Counted from the first letter of the stretch, positions 1-9,475 are shown. The stretch is DNA of 64,000 nt from Sinanaerobacter sp. ZZT-01 (GCF_035621135.1 NZ_CP141728.1:1178001-1242000); one strand, 5' to 3'. Notes: generated by a model not told the origin, from the sequence alone. Made by a program: numbers and translations.

Positions 1-192
1 GTCATGGCTTTCAAATTTACAAATCTTTTCTTCAAATAACTCTTTACAGATAATCGGGCTGATCTCCAAATAATCCCGCCATTCTTCCGTTTCCTTTTCG
101 TCAAAAATACCAAGGCACGGACGAAAATCTATGGAATCTTTTTGGTCAGATTTTCCTTCCTTCAGCCTATCGTCTTCTAAAAAATAAATCAT
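1..192 (-). CDS. CorA-like divalent metal transporter, N-terminal part (partial)
   Basis: This is an open frame of 64 codons that runs off the left window edge. It starts at ATG (192) behind a GGGAG ribosome binding site. The visible protein is acidic and soluble, begins MIYFLEDDRL and ends CKFESHD at the edge. The arrangement of an N-terminal beta/alpha domain with a KFESH-type motif around residue 60 resembles the cytoplasmic domain of clostridial CorA-family Mg2+/Co2+ channels. The diagnostic GMN membrane motif lies outside the window, so the family is a guess from pattern. That it is a real gene is well supported by the start and ribosome binding site. Confidence 0.5.
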   Translation of the reverse strand, partial: MIYFLEDDRLKEGKSDQKDSIDFRPCLGIFDEKETEEWRDYLEISPIICKELFEEKICKFESHD

Positions 193-244
193 ACGTTTCT
201 CCCTTGCTCTTATTAAATCAATATTTGACCCTTGAATATAAAAA

Positions 245-1738
245 TTATTTTTTTGTACTAATGGCAGTTTCTTTCGTCTCTGCATTCCATTCTACCAAAA
301 AATCTAATAAATTGCCCATATCTCTCAGCTTGTAGAAATAATTTCCATTTATATAATACGCTGCTACCACTGTTTCTTTCTCATTCAAATACAGCTTTAC
401 CTGACTTTTCTTTGCCGTTCGTATCACAGGCTGATCTGGTAAATACAGCTCCCCACCGACACTTGTATATGATTTTTGCGAACTGATTTTAACCGCTTTC
501 ACTGCGGCATCGTACTCAACCTCAAATTGTTTTTCGCTCCCATTCAGAGCCGCCGCTAAATCACGCAGTTTAAAGTAGCTATTGCCATCAATATGATACG
601 ATTCAAATCTGCGTGTCTGGTTATCTATCATCAATTTACTCTTCAATGGCTTCACAGCCACCAAATCTTGTACACTTGCCTGTGTCTGCGCAACCGAGAG
701 AAATGCCAAGCAATTATTAATATTGCGCCCTTGTATCGAGACTTTGGAATCTCGATCGTAAAGTCCAATTGAACCTCCTCCATCAAGGCACATTGCATTG
801 ATCAGATTAAGAGACTTACAAATGGCGGCGGCCTCTTTCAGTGTTTTGCTTCCCATGTTCCCTATGATAATTTTTCCATTTTCTGTGGCTCCGATAAAAG
901 AGCGTCCGGCACGATTGGTATTGATCTTTGCTTCAGTAAAGCCTTCGTCCTGTCCATTTGCTGTTACATTTCCATTAATAATCAGACTTGGTCCTGCACC
1001 TAGCCCTGCAATTACATAATCCCATTGAGACGCTTTCGTGTAAGTCGGTGTAATCGCCTGCTCATAGTATGCTGTATCTCCTATATGAAAGCGATTCACT
1101 CCAGACACTGCATCTTTATTAAAGACAACTGCAAAGCCATCCGACGGCACTGTAAAGCTGGAAGATACAATGCTAAGAACTTTTCCCTTTTTTGTGACTA
1201 CGGCTTGAGCACCTGTCTGCAAATCCACGTTGCTTCCATATTCCGGCGTAAAAATAGTGATTGCACCATCCTCAGTACTCGGATGATTGATACGCCATGG
1301 ATAAACTGCTACCGCACCATTTACATAGCCTGTCAATGTAATTTTAAGGCGATCGACTAAAAGCTGCTTGTCCTTTGTAATTCCCAAGACAGCTCCTCCG
1401 CTCCCGATGTGAAGGACCTTACCGTCTTTAATAATCGTTCCCCAAGGAACCGGTACTCCATTATATGCTTCAAAATAGGTCCCGTTAATCGCACTCAACG
1501 CATTCACTGATTTTGCCATAGCTGACAGGGAATCTTCGCTGCACATCTGTCCATCCGCAACCACCACAACTGGTTCTATTGAAGAATCAGACATGTCCAA
1601 TGTAACATACCTCACTGTAGTATTGTCTATGTTCTTTGACGCGTATGCATGTGATGCTGCAAAAGAAACAACAACACTGCTCATACTTATTAAAATACAA
1701 AGCATAGCACTACAACTAATCCGCAACTTATTTTTCAT
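245..1738 (-). CDS. Secreted phosphodiester glycosidase (NAGPA/DUF2233-type) with two stalk repeats
   Basis: The 497-residue exported protein has a signal peptide over residues 1-33 (KNKLR then a hydrophobic stretch ending in A-rich cleavage sequence). Residues about 80-350 form a phosphodiester glycosidase domain, shown by AGRSFIGATENGK and the conserved LDGGGS near residue 317. This family removes sugar-phosphodiester caps, as in the mammalian uncovering enzyme and bacterial cell-wall homologues. The last 120 residues carry two copies of a copper-amine-oxidase N-terminal-like (stalk) repeat, each marked by a YxINGN/DGN..YxKLRD motif, which typically anchors or spaces exported clostridial enzymes. 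The substrate is unknown; a cell-wall or capsule glycan is inferred. It is divergent from buk and probably monocistronic. Confidence 0.85.
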   Translation of the reverse strand: MKNKLRISCSAMLCILISMSSVVVSFAASHAYASKNIDNTTVRYVTLDMSDSSIEPVVVVADGQMCSEDSLSAMAKSVNALSAINGTYFEAYNGVPVPWGTIIKDGKVLHIGSGGAVLGITKDKQLLVDRLKITLTGYVNGAVAVYPWRINHPSTEDGAITIFTPEYGSNVDLQTGAQAVVTKKGKVLSIVSSSFTVPSDGFAVVFNKDAVSGVNRFHIGDTAYYEQAITPTYTKASQWDYVIAGLGAGPSLIINGNVTANGQDEGFTEAKINTNRAGRSFIGATENGKIIIGNMGSKTLKEAAAICKSLNLINAMCLDGGGSIGLYDRDSKVSIQGRNINNCLAFLSVAQTQASVQDLVAVKPLKSKLMIDNQTRRFESYHIDGNSYFKLRDLAAALNGSEKQFEVEYDAAVKAVKISSQKSYTSVGGELYLPDQPVIRTAKKSQVKLYLNEKETVVAAYYINGNYFYKLRDMGNLLDFLVEWNAETKETAISTKK

Positions 1739-1840
1739 AAAATCTCCCCACTAAAAAAGCATGTAATCCGCATCTATTACTTGATTGACCTTGTTCTATT
1801 ATACACTTTCTTTACAACTTTTTCATCTTTTCCTCCCTAT

Positions 1841-1870
1841 TTGTGGTAAACTATTCATAGATAATATAAT
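1841..1870 (+). promoter_or_regulatory. Predicted sigma-A promoter of buk
   Basis: A TTGTGG -35 box (1841-1846) is separated by 18 bases from a perfect TATAAT -10 box (1865-1870). It lies about 75 bases upstream of the butyrate kinase start. Confidence 0.5.
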
Positions 1871-1945
1871 TAAAACATTTATCCTTTCCTTTGACAAAAT
1901 GCAGTACATTTGCAGAGGAGGATATAGCAGAAAGAAGGTAAACCA

Positions 1946-3013
1946 ATGGCTAATAAAATGTTTGTGTTGAATTTAGGTTCTACCTCTACTAAAGTAGCCG
2001 TTTATGAAGACACAAATGAAATTGTGAAAGAGACTCTGCAACATTCACAAGAAGATCTACAGCAATTTCACAGAATCACAGATCAAAAAGAATTTCGTAA
2101 AAAAGCAATTCTGACTTTTTTAACGAAACATAATTTTCATTTGAATTTGTTTGACTGTATCGTTGCGCGAGGGGGTTGTACAAAGCCAATCGAAGGCGGT
2201 ATCTATTATATTACTGAAGAAATGCTTAAAGACATGAAATCCGGCATTTACGGGATGCATGTATCAAATGTCGGCTGTATGATTGCGTACGAGCTGAGTC
2301 AAGAGTATCAAATACCCGTCATTACTGCTGATACCGTAAGCACCGATGAATTGTGCAGCTTTGCTCGCTATTCCGGTATCAAAGAAGCACCAAGAGTCAG
2401 CACTTTTCACGCTTTAAATCACAAGGCGATTGCTAGAAAGTACGCGAAAGAAATTGGACGTGCCTATGAAGATTTAAACCTTGTCGTGGTTCATCTTGGC
2501 GGTGGAATTTCCGTGGGTACACACAAAAAAGGTCATGTCATTGATACGAACAATGCATTAGAGGGTGATGGTTCCTTCTCGCCTGAGCGTGCAGGAACCC
2601 TTCCGGTCGGTTCAGTTGTGCGCATGTGTTTTAGCGGAAAATATACGGAGGATCAAATGTTGCATCATTTACGAGGCGGAGGCGGTCTCATGTCCTATCT
2701 GGGAACCAACAGCGGTCTTGAAGTGGAAGAACGTATAGCAAACGGTGACTCTTATGCAAAAGAAGTTTTTGAAGCGATGGCCTATCAAGTTGCAAAAGAA
2801 ATCGGAGCCGCTTCCACCATTTTAAAGGGAAAAGTCGATGCCATTCTTCTTACAGGCAGCTTAGCATATTCTGATTTATTCACCGACTGGCTGATTGAGC
2901 GCATATCCTTTTTAGCTCCGGTTCACAAATACCCCGGCGAAAATGAAATGCTGTCCCTCGCAGAAAACGGAATTCGTTTTTTAAATAAAGAGGAAGATGT
3001 AAAAAAATATTAG
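1946..3013 (+). CDS. buk: Butyrate kinase
   Basis: The 355-residue cytoplasmic enzyme converts butyryl phosphate and ADP to butyrate and ATP, the last step of one fermentative butyrate route. The sequence is full length for the family. It begins with the ASKHA nucleotide-binding signature LNLGSTSTKVAVY and has VVHLGGGISVG near residue 185 and AILLTGSLAYS near residue 310, the phosphate and adenosine motifs of acetate/butyrate kinases. The ATG at 1946 follows AAGAAGG. No phosphotransbutyrylase gene is adjacent, so either ptb lies elsewhere or the enzyme works on other short or branched acyl phosphates. A bidirectional terminator follows. Confidence 0.93.
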   Translation: MANKMFVLNLGSTSTKVAVYEDTNEIVKETLQHSQEDLQQFHRITDQKEFRKKAILTFLTKHNFHLNLFDCIVARGGCTKPIEGGIYYITEEMLKDMKSGIYGMHVSNVGCMIAYELSQEYQIPVITADTVSTDELCSFARYSGIKEAPRVSTFHALNHKAIARKYAKEIGRAYEDLNLVVVHLGGGISVGTHKKGHVIDTNNALEGDGSFSPERAGTLPVGSVVRMCFSGKYTEDQMLHHLRGGGGLMSYLGTNSGLEVEERIANGDSYAKEVFEAMAYQVAKEIGAASTILKGKVDAILLTGSLAYSDLFTDWLIERISFLAPVHKYPGENEMLSLAENGIRFLNKEEDVKKY

Positions 3014-3020
3014 TGTAATA

Positions 3021-3057
3021 AAAAAACAAGCTGTTTTTTCTGTGCAGCTTGTTTTTT
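3021..3057. terminator. Bidirectional terminator between buk and wecB
   Basis: A 13-bp stem (3021-3033 with 3045-3057) encloses an 11-base loop, with A-tract and T-tract ends on both sides. It can end transcription of buk from the left and of the long wecB operon from the right. Confidence 0.85.
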
Positions 3058-3070
3058 TATATCGTCTAAA

Positions 3071-4183
3071 TTACATATTAAAATATAGTTTCAGTGCATC
3101 TACAATTCGTTCACAAGCCTTTCCATCACCATATGGATTGTTCGATTGTGCCATACGATCATATGCTTCCTTATTTTGCAGCAGTTCTTTTGTTAAAGAA
3201 TATATGGTATCTCGGCTAACGCCAGCAAGTTTAACGGTTCCGGCCTCGATTGCTTCCGGACGCTCCGTTTCTTTTCTCACAACTAAAACAGGCTTGCCTA
3301 AAGACGGTGCCTCCTCCTGCATTCCGCCAGAGTCGGTAATCAGCAGATAAGATTTTGCCATTAAGTTTACAAACGGCTGATATTGCAATGGTTCGATCAA
3401 ATGCACTTTTTCAGAGTCGCCAAATACCATCTTTGCCGTTTCTCTTACCTTTGGATTCATATGCACCGGATAAACGACTTCTACATCTGCAAATTCGTCT
3501 GCGATGGCACGGATTGCTTTGAAAATATGTACCATATTTTCTCCAAGATTTTCTCTGCGATGGCACGTTACCGTAATAATACGTTTTTTATCAAAATCTA
3601 ACTTTCTTAATGTTTCATCCTCGAATTCATATGGTTTATCAGCCACTTGAAGCAATGCGTCAATCACTGTATTCCCTGTAACAATAATCTTTTCTTTTTC
3701 AATGTTTTCCCGCAACAGATTATCCACATTACGCTGTGTCGGAGCAAAATGCAAATCTGCAAGATGTCCGGTTAACACGCGGTTCATTTCTTCCGGATAA
3801 GGCGAGTATTTATCATAAGTACGCAGTCCGGCTTCCACATGACCGACTTTAATCTGATGATAAAATGCTGCAAGTGCTGCAACAAATGTCGTCGAAGTGT
3901 CTCCGTGTACCAAAATCATGTCCGGCTGTTCTTTTTGCAGTACCGGTTCCATTCCTTTTAATACATTTGCTGTAATCATACTGATGGTTTGATTCGGCTT
4001 CATAATATTTAAATCATAATCCGGAACCAGTTCAAATAAGGATAGTACCTGATCGAGCATTTCCCGATGTTGTGCCGTTACACACAGTATCGAATCAATA
4101 GTCGGCTCCTCTTGGAGCTTCTTCACCAGAGGAGCCATTTTAATTGCCTCCGGCCTTGTCCCAAATACCGTCATTATCTTCAT
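3071..4183 (-). CDS. wecB: UDP-N-acetylglucosamine 2-epimerase (non-hydrolysing)
   Basis: The 370-residue cytoplasmic enzyme interconverts UDP-GlcNAc and UDP-ManNAc, a precursor for teichoic-acid linkage units and other wall polymers. The N-terminus FGTRPEAIKMAPLV is diagnostic. HGDTSTTFVAALAAF near residue 95, HVEAGLRT and the C-terminal TDSGGMQEEAPSLGKPVL nucleotide-binding motif (around residue 290) are all present. Length is normal. It sits just downstream of wecA, so the pair supplies both the lipid-linked GlcNAc and the ManNAc donor for a wall glycopolymer. It is the last gene before the bidirectional terminator. Confidence 0.95.
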   Translation of the reverse strand: MKIMTVFGTRPEAIKMAPLVKKLQEEPTIDSILCVTAQHREMLDQVLSLFELVPDYDLNIMKPNQTISMITANVLKGMEPVLQKEQPDMILVHGDTSTTFVAALAAFYHQIKVGHVEAGLRTYDKYSPYPEEMNRVLTGHLADLHFAPTQRNVDNLLRENIEKEKIIVTGNTVIDALLQVADKPYEFEDETLRKLDFDKKRIITVTCHRRENLGENMVHIFKAIRAIADEFADVEVVYPVHMNPKVRETAKMVFGDSEKVHLIEPLQYQPFVNLMAKSYLLITDSGGMQEEAPSLGKPVLVVRKETERPEAIEAGTVKLAGVSRDTIYSLTKELLQNKEAYDRMAQSNNPYGDGKACERIVDALKLYFNM

Positions 4184-4225
4184 AATTTTTACCTACTTTC
4201 TTCCTTTTTGAGGAAGCTTCCTTAC

Positions 4226-5362
4226 TTATTTCCTCTTCTTCTTATGTTTTTTGTTCTTTCTATGAACCTCTTTCGTCTTATCTTCCATTTTTAATTGCGG
4301 AATCACATTCTTTGCATCGGTCAGAAAAATGTATATGAAATTCCCGGCAATTAGAAATAAGCCTGCCGATTCCAAAAACAAATCCCGGCTGAAGAGAATC
4401 GCTGCCACACTCATTATCGCGCTGATTCCATATAACGTAAGCACGGAACGTCTCTGCCCCATACCTGCTGCCATGAGACGGTGATGTAAATGCCCTTTAT
4501 CCGCTTCCATGATCGGTCTTTTGTTTATAATTCTTCGAAAGATAGCAAATGCTGTATCAAAAATCGGTACACCTAACACCAGTACGGGTACAACTGTCGC
4601 AAGAATCGTCGCTCCCTTAACCGGTCCTATAATGGATACGGCTGCCAGCATAAAACCTAGAAATAATGATCCTGCATCTCCCATGAAGATTTTCGCCGGA
4701 TAAAAATTAAATGGTAGAAACCCTAAAGCGCCTCCGGCACAAGCAAGCATCGCCATCGTCACTGTGTACATTCCATGAATATATGCAGTATAAGCAATTG
4801 CAAAAGAGGCGACAGCTGCAACTCCCGCTGCAAGTCCATCGAGTCCATCTATTAAATTAATCGTGTTTGTGATTCCTACAATCCATAAAACTGTTACAAA
4901 ATAGCTGATTACAAATGGAAGATAGCCATGTCCGTCTCCAAAGTGGTTCGTTATAAAAGAAATACGGATTCCGGCAGCAAAAACGACCGAAGCACATATA
5001 ATTTGAAGCAAAAACTTTACTTTCGGCGGTAATCCCCGCAAATCATCGACAATCCCTACAAAATAAATTAATGTGCCTCCGGCTAAAAGCGCGAACATTT
5101 TTTCAATCGGTTCTCCATCCGGAAGATACTGCACAATTGCAGGTAATGCCACATATAAGGAAACGAACAGTGCTGCTATTGTTCCTAAGAAAATGGCAAT
5201 TCCTCCAAATCGGGGCATCGGTTTTGTATGCATTCTACGTGCATCCTTCGGAATATCAACAGCTCCAATTTTCGGTGCGATTTTAATAGCCAATGGAGTA
5301 CACAGCAGCGACACAAAGAAAGCCGTCATAAAAGGCAGCACAAAACTAAATCCAAAACTCAT
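4226..5362 (-). CDS. wecA: Undecaprenyl-phosphate GlcNAc-1-phosphate transferase (WecA/TagO)
   Basis: The 378-residue polytopic membrane protein has about ten to eleven hydrophobic segments. It transfers a sugar-1-phosphate from UDP-GlcNAc to undecaprenyl phosphate, the first membrane step of teichoic acid or related polymer synthesis. The family's conserved cytosolic acidic motifs are visible: DDLRGLPPK, TINLIDGLDGLA and FMGDAGSLFLGF. PMPRFGG and the HHRLMAAG motif near residue 290 separate it from MraY. The C-terminal 25 residues are highly basic (RKNKKHKKKRK). The start follows AAGGAG, 12 bases after comEB. Confidence 0.93.
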   Translation of the reverse strand: MSFGFSFVLPFMTAFFVSLLCTPLAIKIAPKIGAVDIPKDARRMHTKPMPRFGGIAIFLGTIAALFVSLYVALPAIVQYLPDGEPIEKMFALLAGGTLIYFVGIVDDLRGLPPKVKFLLQIICASVVFAAGIRISFITNHFGDGHGYLPFVISYFVTVLWIVGITNTINLIDGLDGLAAGVAAVASFAIAYTAYIHGMYTVTMAMLACAGGALGFLPFNFYPAKIFMGDAGSLFLGFMLAAVSIIGPVKGATILATVVPVLVLGVPIFDTAFAIFRRIINKRPIMEADKGHLHHRLMAAGMGQRRSVLTLYGISAIMSVAAILFSRDLFLESAGLFLIAGNFIYIFLTDAKNVIPQLKMEDKTKEVHRKNKKHKKKRK

Positions 5363-5374
5363 TTCTCTAACTCC

Positions 5375-5833
5375 TTATTTATCCTTGTTTTCCAACATAA
5401 TAATACTGAGGCCAGCCTCTTTCAACATCTCCACCGCCAAATTATCAGGATATCCTTCACGCACGACAATCCGGGTCATTCCGGCATTGATTAACATTTT
5501 TGCACAAATAACACAAGGCTGATGTGTTACATAAATAGCTGCTCCTTCAATGCTTTGTCCAAGTGTCGCAGCCTGAATAATCGCATTCTGCTCTGCATGG
5601 AGTGCCATACAAAGCTCGTGGCGTTCCCCTGAAGATATATTTAATTTTTGGCGAAGGCACCCGCCACGTTCCTCACAATGGGCAATGCCTCTGGGCGCAC
5701 CGTTATATCCAGTCGCAATAATATGCTTGTCCTTAACAATAACAGCGCCTACCTGTCTTCTCAAGCAAGTAGACCGTTTTGCCGTCACCATTGCCATCTC
5801 CATAAAATATTCATCCCAGCTTGGTCTTTCCAT
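5375..5833 (-). CDS. comEB: Deoxycytidylate (dCMP) deaminase family protein
   Basis: This zinc-dependent cytidine/deoxycytidylate deaminase converts dCMP to dUMP for thymidylate synthesis. Zinc-site motifs are complete: HAEQNAI carries the histidine and catalytic glutamate, and PCVICAKML the two cysteines. A CxxC-containing loop ([10 protein letters not shown]) matches the ComEB/dCMP deaminase branch. The start is put at ATG 5833 ([10 protein letters not shown]), giving 152 residues. An AGGAAGGG ribosome binding site sits 7-8 bases upstream of it, while an in-frame GTG at 5851 overlaps that site and lacks its own. The gene is probably cotranscribed with wecA and wecB. Confidence 0.9.
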   Translation of the reverse strand: MERPSWDEYFMEMAMVTAKRSTCLRRQVGAVIVKDKHIIATGYNGAPRGIAHCEERGGCLRQKLNISSGERHELCMALHAEQNAIIQAATLGQSIEGAAIYVTHQPCVICAKMLINAGMTRIVVREGYPDNLAVEMLKEAGLSIIMLENKDK

Positions 5834-5888
5834 ATCTAACCCTTCCTGCACCGGCTTTTCTATTTCACGATACTATCATTTTTTTCTT

Positions 5889-8336
5889 TTATTGTTTTTT
5901 AAAGATAGCATTGGCTGCTTTTACCGTATCCATTGCATCCTTGCAGTAATAATCTGCTCCGATCTTTTTTGCAAAATCCTTTGTCAAGACAGCTCCGCCA
6001 ACCGCTGTTTTACAGTTCAAACCAGCTTCCTGTAATCTTCTAATCGTCTTCTCCATGCTCACAACTGTGGTTGTCATAAGTGCACTTAATCCAACTAATT
6101 GTATATGCTCATTCCGAGCAGCTTCTACTACCTTTTCAACCGGTACATCTTTACCTAAATCGATCACTTCATAACCATAGTTTTCCAATATTACTTTTAC
6201 AATGTTTTTACCTATATCATGAACGTCGCCTTCTACAGTTGCCAGAATAACTTTCCCATAATTGATGCTTTCTCCAGACAGTTTCATTGCCTCTTTTAAG
6301 ACTTGAAAAGATTGCGTTACTGTATCAGCAGATTTTATAAGCTGCGGTAAAAATTTTTCTCCGGTTTCATATTCTTTTCCAACTTGTTCCAGAGTAGGAA
6401 TGATCCGTTTTTCCACAATTTCCAATGGCTTTTCGGTCACTAAAAGCTCTCGTGTAATTTGTGCTGCACGCTCTTCATACCCATTTAGTATTATAGCTTC
6501 CAATGTAAGAGCGTCTTTGGACGGCTTCGTTTCTGGCCTTCTGATAAGAACTTCGTTTGCTGCCGGAACGGAAGGTTTTCCTGCGTTTCCGTAATAGCTG
6601 ATATAATCCTTTGCCTCAATGTCTTTTCCGCTCAAGGCTTCAAATGCACTGATGGTATTTACATAGTCCGATACAAGCGGATCGGTAATCGGTGCATCCA
6701 GTCCTGCTTCTAACGCCATTGCCAAAAAGGTACGATTTAATAAAACACGTTCAGGAAGACCAAAGGAAACGTTGCTCGCTCCCAGTGTTGTTTTCACGCC
6801 GTATTCTTTTTTCACTCTCCGGATCGCTTCAAGTGTATCTCTTCCTGCATTTTGCTGTGCAGAGACCGTTAAAGTCAGACAATCGACGAGAATGCGATCT
6901 GTTCCGATTCCATACTCTGCCGCACGCTTAATTATTCGTTGTGCAATTGCAAGTCTTTCTTCCGTGTTCTTTGGAAGACCCTTTTCATCTAATGTCAACG
7001 CAATCACACAAGTACCGTACTTCTTTACAATCGGAAAAATCGTATCCATGACTTCCTTTTTCCCATTGACGGAATTAATAATAGGCTTCCCGTTATATAT
7101 GCGAACAGCCGCTTCCAAAACTTTGCTGTCTGCACTGTCAATCTGCAATGGGACATCTACAACAGCAGAAACTTTTTTTACAACCGAAAGCATTGCTTCC
7201 AGCTCATCCACTTCAGGCAAGCCTACATTGATATCTAGGATTTCTGCTCCGGCTGCAACTTGCTGAATCGCTTCGTTTTCAATATACGTGTAATCTTCTG
7301 ACTTTAAAGCCTCTTTCAATCGTTTTTTTCCTGTCGGATTAATTCTTTCTCCAATTATACGAACGCGGTCGTCTATAAATACAGTCTTCGTTGCAGAGCT
7401 GACTGCCATGACAGGCTGTCTATTCTTGCCCCTTTGGACAGGCTTATCTTTTAATGCATCCGCTAAGCTTTTGATATAATCCGGTGTTGTTCCGCAGCAA
7501 CCTCCTGCAATCGCAAGTCCCTCATCCACAAAAGAAAGCATAATCTCCGTATATTCTTTCACCGTAACGTCATATACAGTTTCTCCGTCTACAATTGTAG
7601 GCAATCCTGCATTTGGCTGAACCAGAACAGGTACTTTTGAATAATGCAAAAATTGCTTTACCAATGGAATCATCTGTTTTGGACCTAATGAGCAGTTCAT
7701 GCCTAATGCATCTATTCCCATATCCTGCAATATGGTAATCGCAGTTAATGGGTCCGTACCCATCAACATTCGTCCATCTTCTTGAAATGTTAATGAGCAA
7801 AAGACAGGAAGATCACAACATTCTTTCGCCGCTAATACCGCAATCTTCATTTCATAAATATCTGTAAAGGTTTCTAAGAGAATCAAATCCGCTCCAGCTT
7901 TAGCACCCGCTTCCATTTGCTCACAAAACATCATATAAGCGTCGTCAAATGTCAGGGGACCGTAAGGTTCCATCAACTTCCCAATCGGCGCCACGTCAAG
8001 AGCGACATATTTTGGTCTGCTTTTCCCTTTTTCTCTTTGCTCTTCCATGGCACGCTCCGCTGCATGTTTTGCTAGTCCAACGCCTTGCGTAACAATTTGC
8101 TCTACCGTATAACCACAGCCTGCTGTTTTATAAGCATTTGCACCAAAGGTATTGCTGGATATTACATCACTTCCCGCAGCAAGATAAGCATCATGAATAG
8201 ATTCGATGATACCTGCATGTGTAAAATTTAATAATTCCGGCACTTTCCCGATGGGTATTCCTGTTTTCTGAATAATTGTTCCCATCGCTCCATCAAAGAG
8301 GAGCACTTTTTTCCTTATTTGATCTCGTATATCCAT
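5889..8336 (-). CDS. metH: Cobalamin-dependent methionine synthase lacking the AdoMet reactivation domain
   Basis: The 815-residue enzyme transfers a methyl group from methyltetrahydrofolate through cobalamin to homocysteine. Domain order is: homocysteine-binding barrel 1-295, with zinc ligands in GGCCGTTPDYI near 280; pterin-binding barrel about 320-595 (RIIGERINPTGKK at its start); cobalamin cap about 610-690; and the B12-binding Rossmann domain about 690-815 with EGDVHDIGKNIV carrying the cobalt-ligand histidine. The classical C-terminal AdoMet-dependent reactivation domain of E. coli MetH is absent, as is usual in many Clostridia, so reactivation must come from another protein. The start overlaps the upstream gene by 44 bases, and metF lies one gene further upstream. 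Confidence 0.93.
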   Translation of the reverse strand: MDIRDQIRKKVLLFDGAMGTIIQKTGIPIGKVPELLNFTHAGIIESIHDAYLAAGSDVISSNTFGANAYKTAGCGYTVEQIVTQGVGLAKHAAERAMEEQREKGKSRPKYVALDVAPIGKLMEPYGPLTFDDAYMMFCEQMEAGAKAGADLILLETFTDIYEMKIAVLAAKECCDLPVFCSLTFQEDGRMLMGTDPLTAITILQDMGIDALGMNCSLGPKQMIPLVKQFLHYSKVPVLVQPNAGLPTIVDGETVYDVTVKEYTEIMLSFVDEGLAIAGGCCGTTPDYIKSLADALKDKPVQRGKNRQPVMAVSSATKTVFIDDRVRIIGERINPTGKKRLKEALKSEDYTYIENEAIQQVAAGAEILDINVGLPEVDELEAMLSVVKKVSAVVDVPLQIDSADSKVLEAAVRIYNGKPIINSVNGKKEVMDTIFPIVKKYGTCVIALTLDEKGLPKNTEERLAIAQRIIKRAAEYGIGTDRILVDCLTLTVSAQQNAGRDTLEAIRRVKKEYGVKTTLGASNVSFGLPERVLLNRTFLAMALEAGLDAPITDPLVSDYVNTISAFEALSGKDIEAKDYISYYGNAGKPSVPAANEVLIRRPETKPSKDALTLEAIILNGYEERAAQITRELLVTEKPLEIVEKRIIPTLEQVGKEYETGEKFLPQLIKSADTVTQSFQVLKEAMKLSGESINYGKVILATVEGDVHDIGKNIVKVILENYGYEVIDLGKDVPVEKVVEAARNEHIQLVGLSALMTTTVVSMEKTIRRLQEAGLNCKTAVGGAVLTKDFAKKIGADYYCKDAMDTVKAANAIFKKQ

Positions 8337-9426
8337 ATTCGTCTCTTTCCATTATTTTTCTTAATTTAAAAAGAAAATCTTGAATGTTTGATACAATCGT
8401 GGTAACTTCTAAGGTCCCTCTATCTGTAATTTTATTTAAGACAAATTCTGAAACATCCACGGCATAAATAAATACCGGTCTGATCTCTCCATTACAAACG
8501 ACGTAAGAGGGCGTTAAATTTCCGGTTGCAATCGTATGCAATTGGGTGGCAAGACAAACGATAGTCGTCGCTTTATTTGTATGAACACGCATTGTATCTT
8601 GGACTTCCACTGCATTACTTTCAACCTGTGGTAAAGGGCCATCGTCACGAATGGAGCCTGCTAATACCATCGGCACCTTATTTTTAACGCAGCTGTGAAC
8701 TAAGCCATTTGTAATATATCCTTGTTTTACTGCCTCTTCGACAGAACCTAAACGACGAATCAAATTAATCGCATCTAAGTGATGGTAATGACCATTCGGC
8801 TTATTCTCAGTTGTCGTCAGATCTTGCCCCAATGCAGTATGGAACAACGCTCCTTCAATATCATGTGTTGCGACTGCGTTGCCACCAAATACAGCATGAC
8901 AGTACCTGTTCTCTACCATAAACTCCATTACTTTTCTAGACTCATCGTCAAAAACAGCAGCCGGTCCCAGCACCCAGACAATATGTCCATGCTCTCGGTC
9001 GTGTTGTAAAAGCTGCGCCAAACGAAGATAGTCATTTGAAAAAGAGGTTTCTCTAGAGCGTCCGCTTCGAAATGCAAATATATCTCCCTTTGTATCTCCT
9101 GCCGAAAAACCCTCTGTATAAAGATAAATTCCTTCCCTGCCATCTTCTGTTCTTCCTAAGATTACCCGATCTCCAATTTTTAATCTTCGGAACTCTTTTG
9201 CTTCGATCTGCCCATCTTTTTTAATAACAGGGACACAATCCATACGTGTGTTTTCAATCAATCTCCATTCACCGTCTATTTTAAAATATTCGGGATACAT
9301 GGAAGTCGAATGGTAGCCGGATGGTGCTACGCCTGTCTGCTTTACCTCTGCCGTTATTACATCCGGTGCTGCCATAAAAAATGGAGTATTAAAATTCGGT
9401 TCTCTGTATCTCGGTAATTTAAACAT
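8293..9426 (-). CDS. LOR/SDH-domain family protein (TIGR00300-type; archaeal ornithine cyclodeaminase/ArgZ C-terminal-like)
   Basis: The 377-residue soluble protein resembles the C-terminal LOR/SDH-type domain found in cyanobacterial arginine dihydrolase ArgZ and in the archaeal-type ornithine cyclodeaminase. Visible features are HIVWVLGPAAVFDDESR near residue 150, FGGNAVATHDIEGALFHT near residue 180, GHYHHLDAINLIR, and LAGSIRDDGPLP near residue 265. It lacks an N-terminal guanidino-group-modifying domain. Biochemical function in Firmicutes is not established: ornithine cyclodeamination is one option, a role beside MetH another. Its end overlaps metH by 44 bases, so translation is probably coupled. 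A candidate promoter lies just upstream (9476-9504). Confidence 0.7.
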   Translation of the reverse strand: MFKLPRYREPNFNTPFFMAAPDVITAEVKQTGVAPSGYHSTSMYPEYFKIDGEWRLIENTRMDCVPVIKKDGQIEAKEFRRLKIGDRVILGRTEDGREGIYLYTEGFSAGDTKGDIFAFRSGRSRETSFSNDYLRLAQLLQHDREHGHIVWVLGPAAVFDDESRKVMEFMVENRYCHAVFGGNAVATHDIEGALFHTALGQDLTTTENKPNGHYHHLDAINLIRRLGSVEEAVKQGYITNGLVHSCVKNKVPMVLAGSIRDDGPLPQVESNAVEVQDTMRVHTNKATTIVCLATQLHTIATGNLTPSYVVCNGEIRPVFIYAVDVSEFVLNKITDRGTLEVTTIVSNIQDFLFKLRKIMERDEYGYTRSNKEKSAPL

Positions 9427-9475
9427 GCTGTCAACTCTTTTCTTATACTACTTTTTCCTTCAAATCTCGATTTTT

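Noticed and set aside
1785-1970. Short plus-strand frame before buk
   Set aside because: It has no ribosome binding site, spans the buk promoter and overlaps the buk start in another frame.
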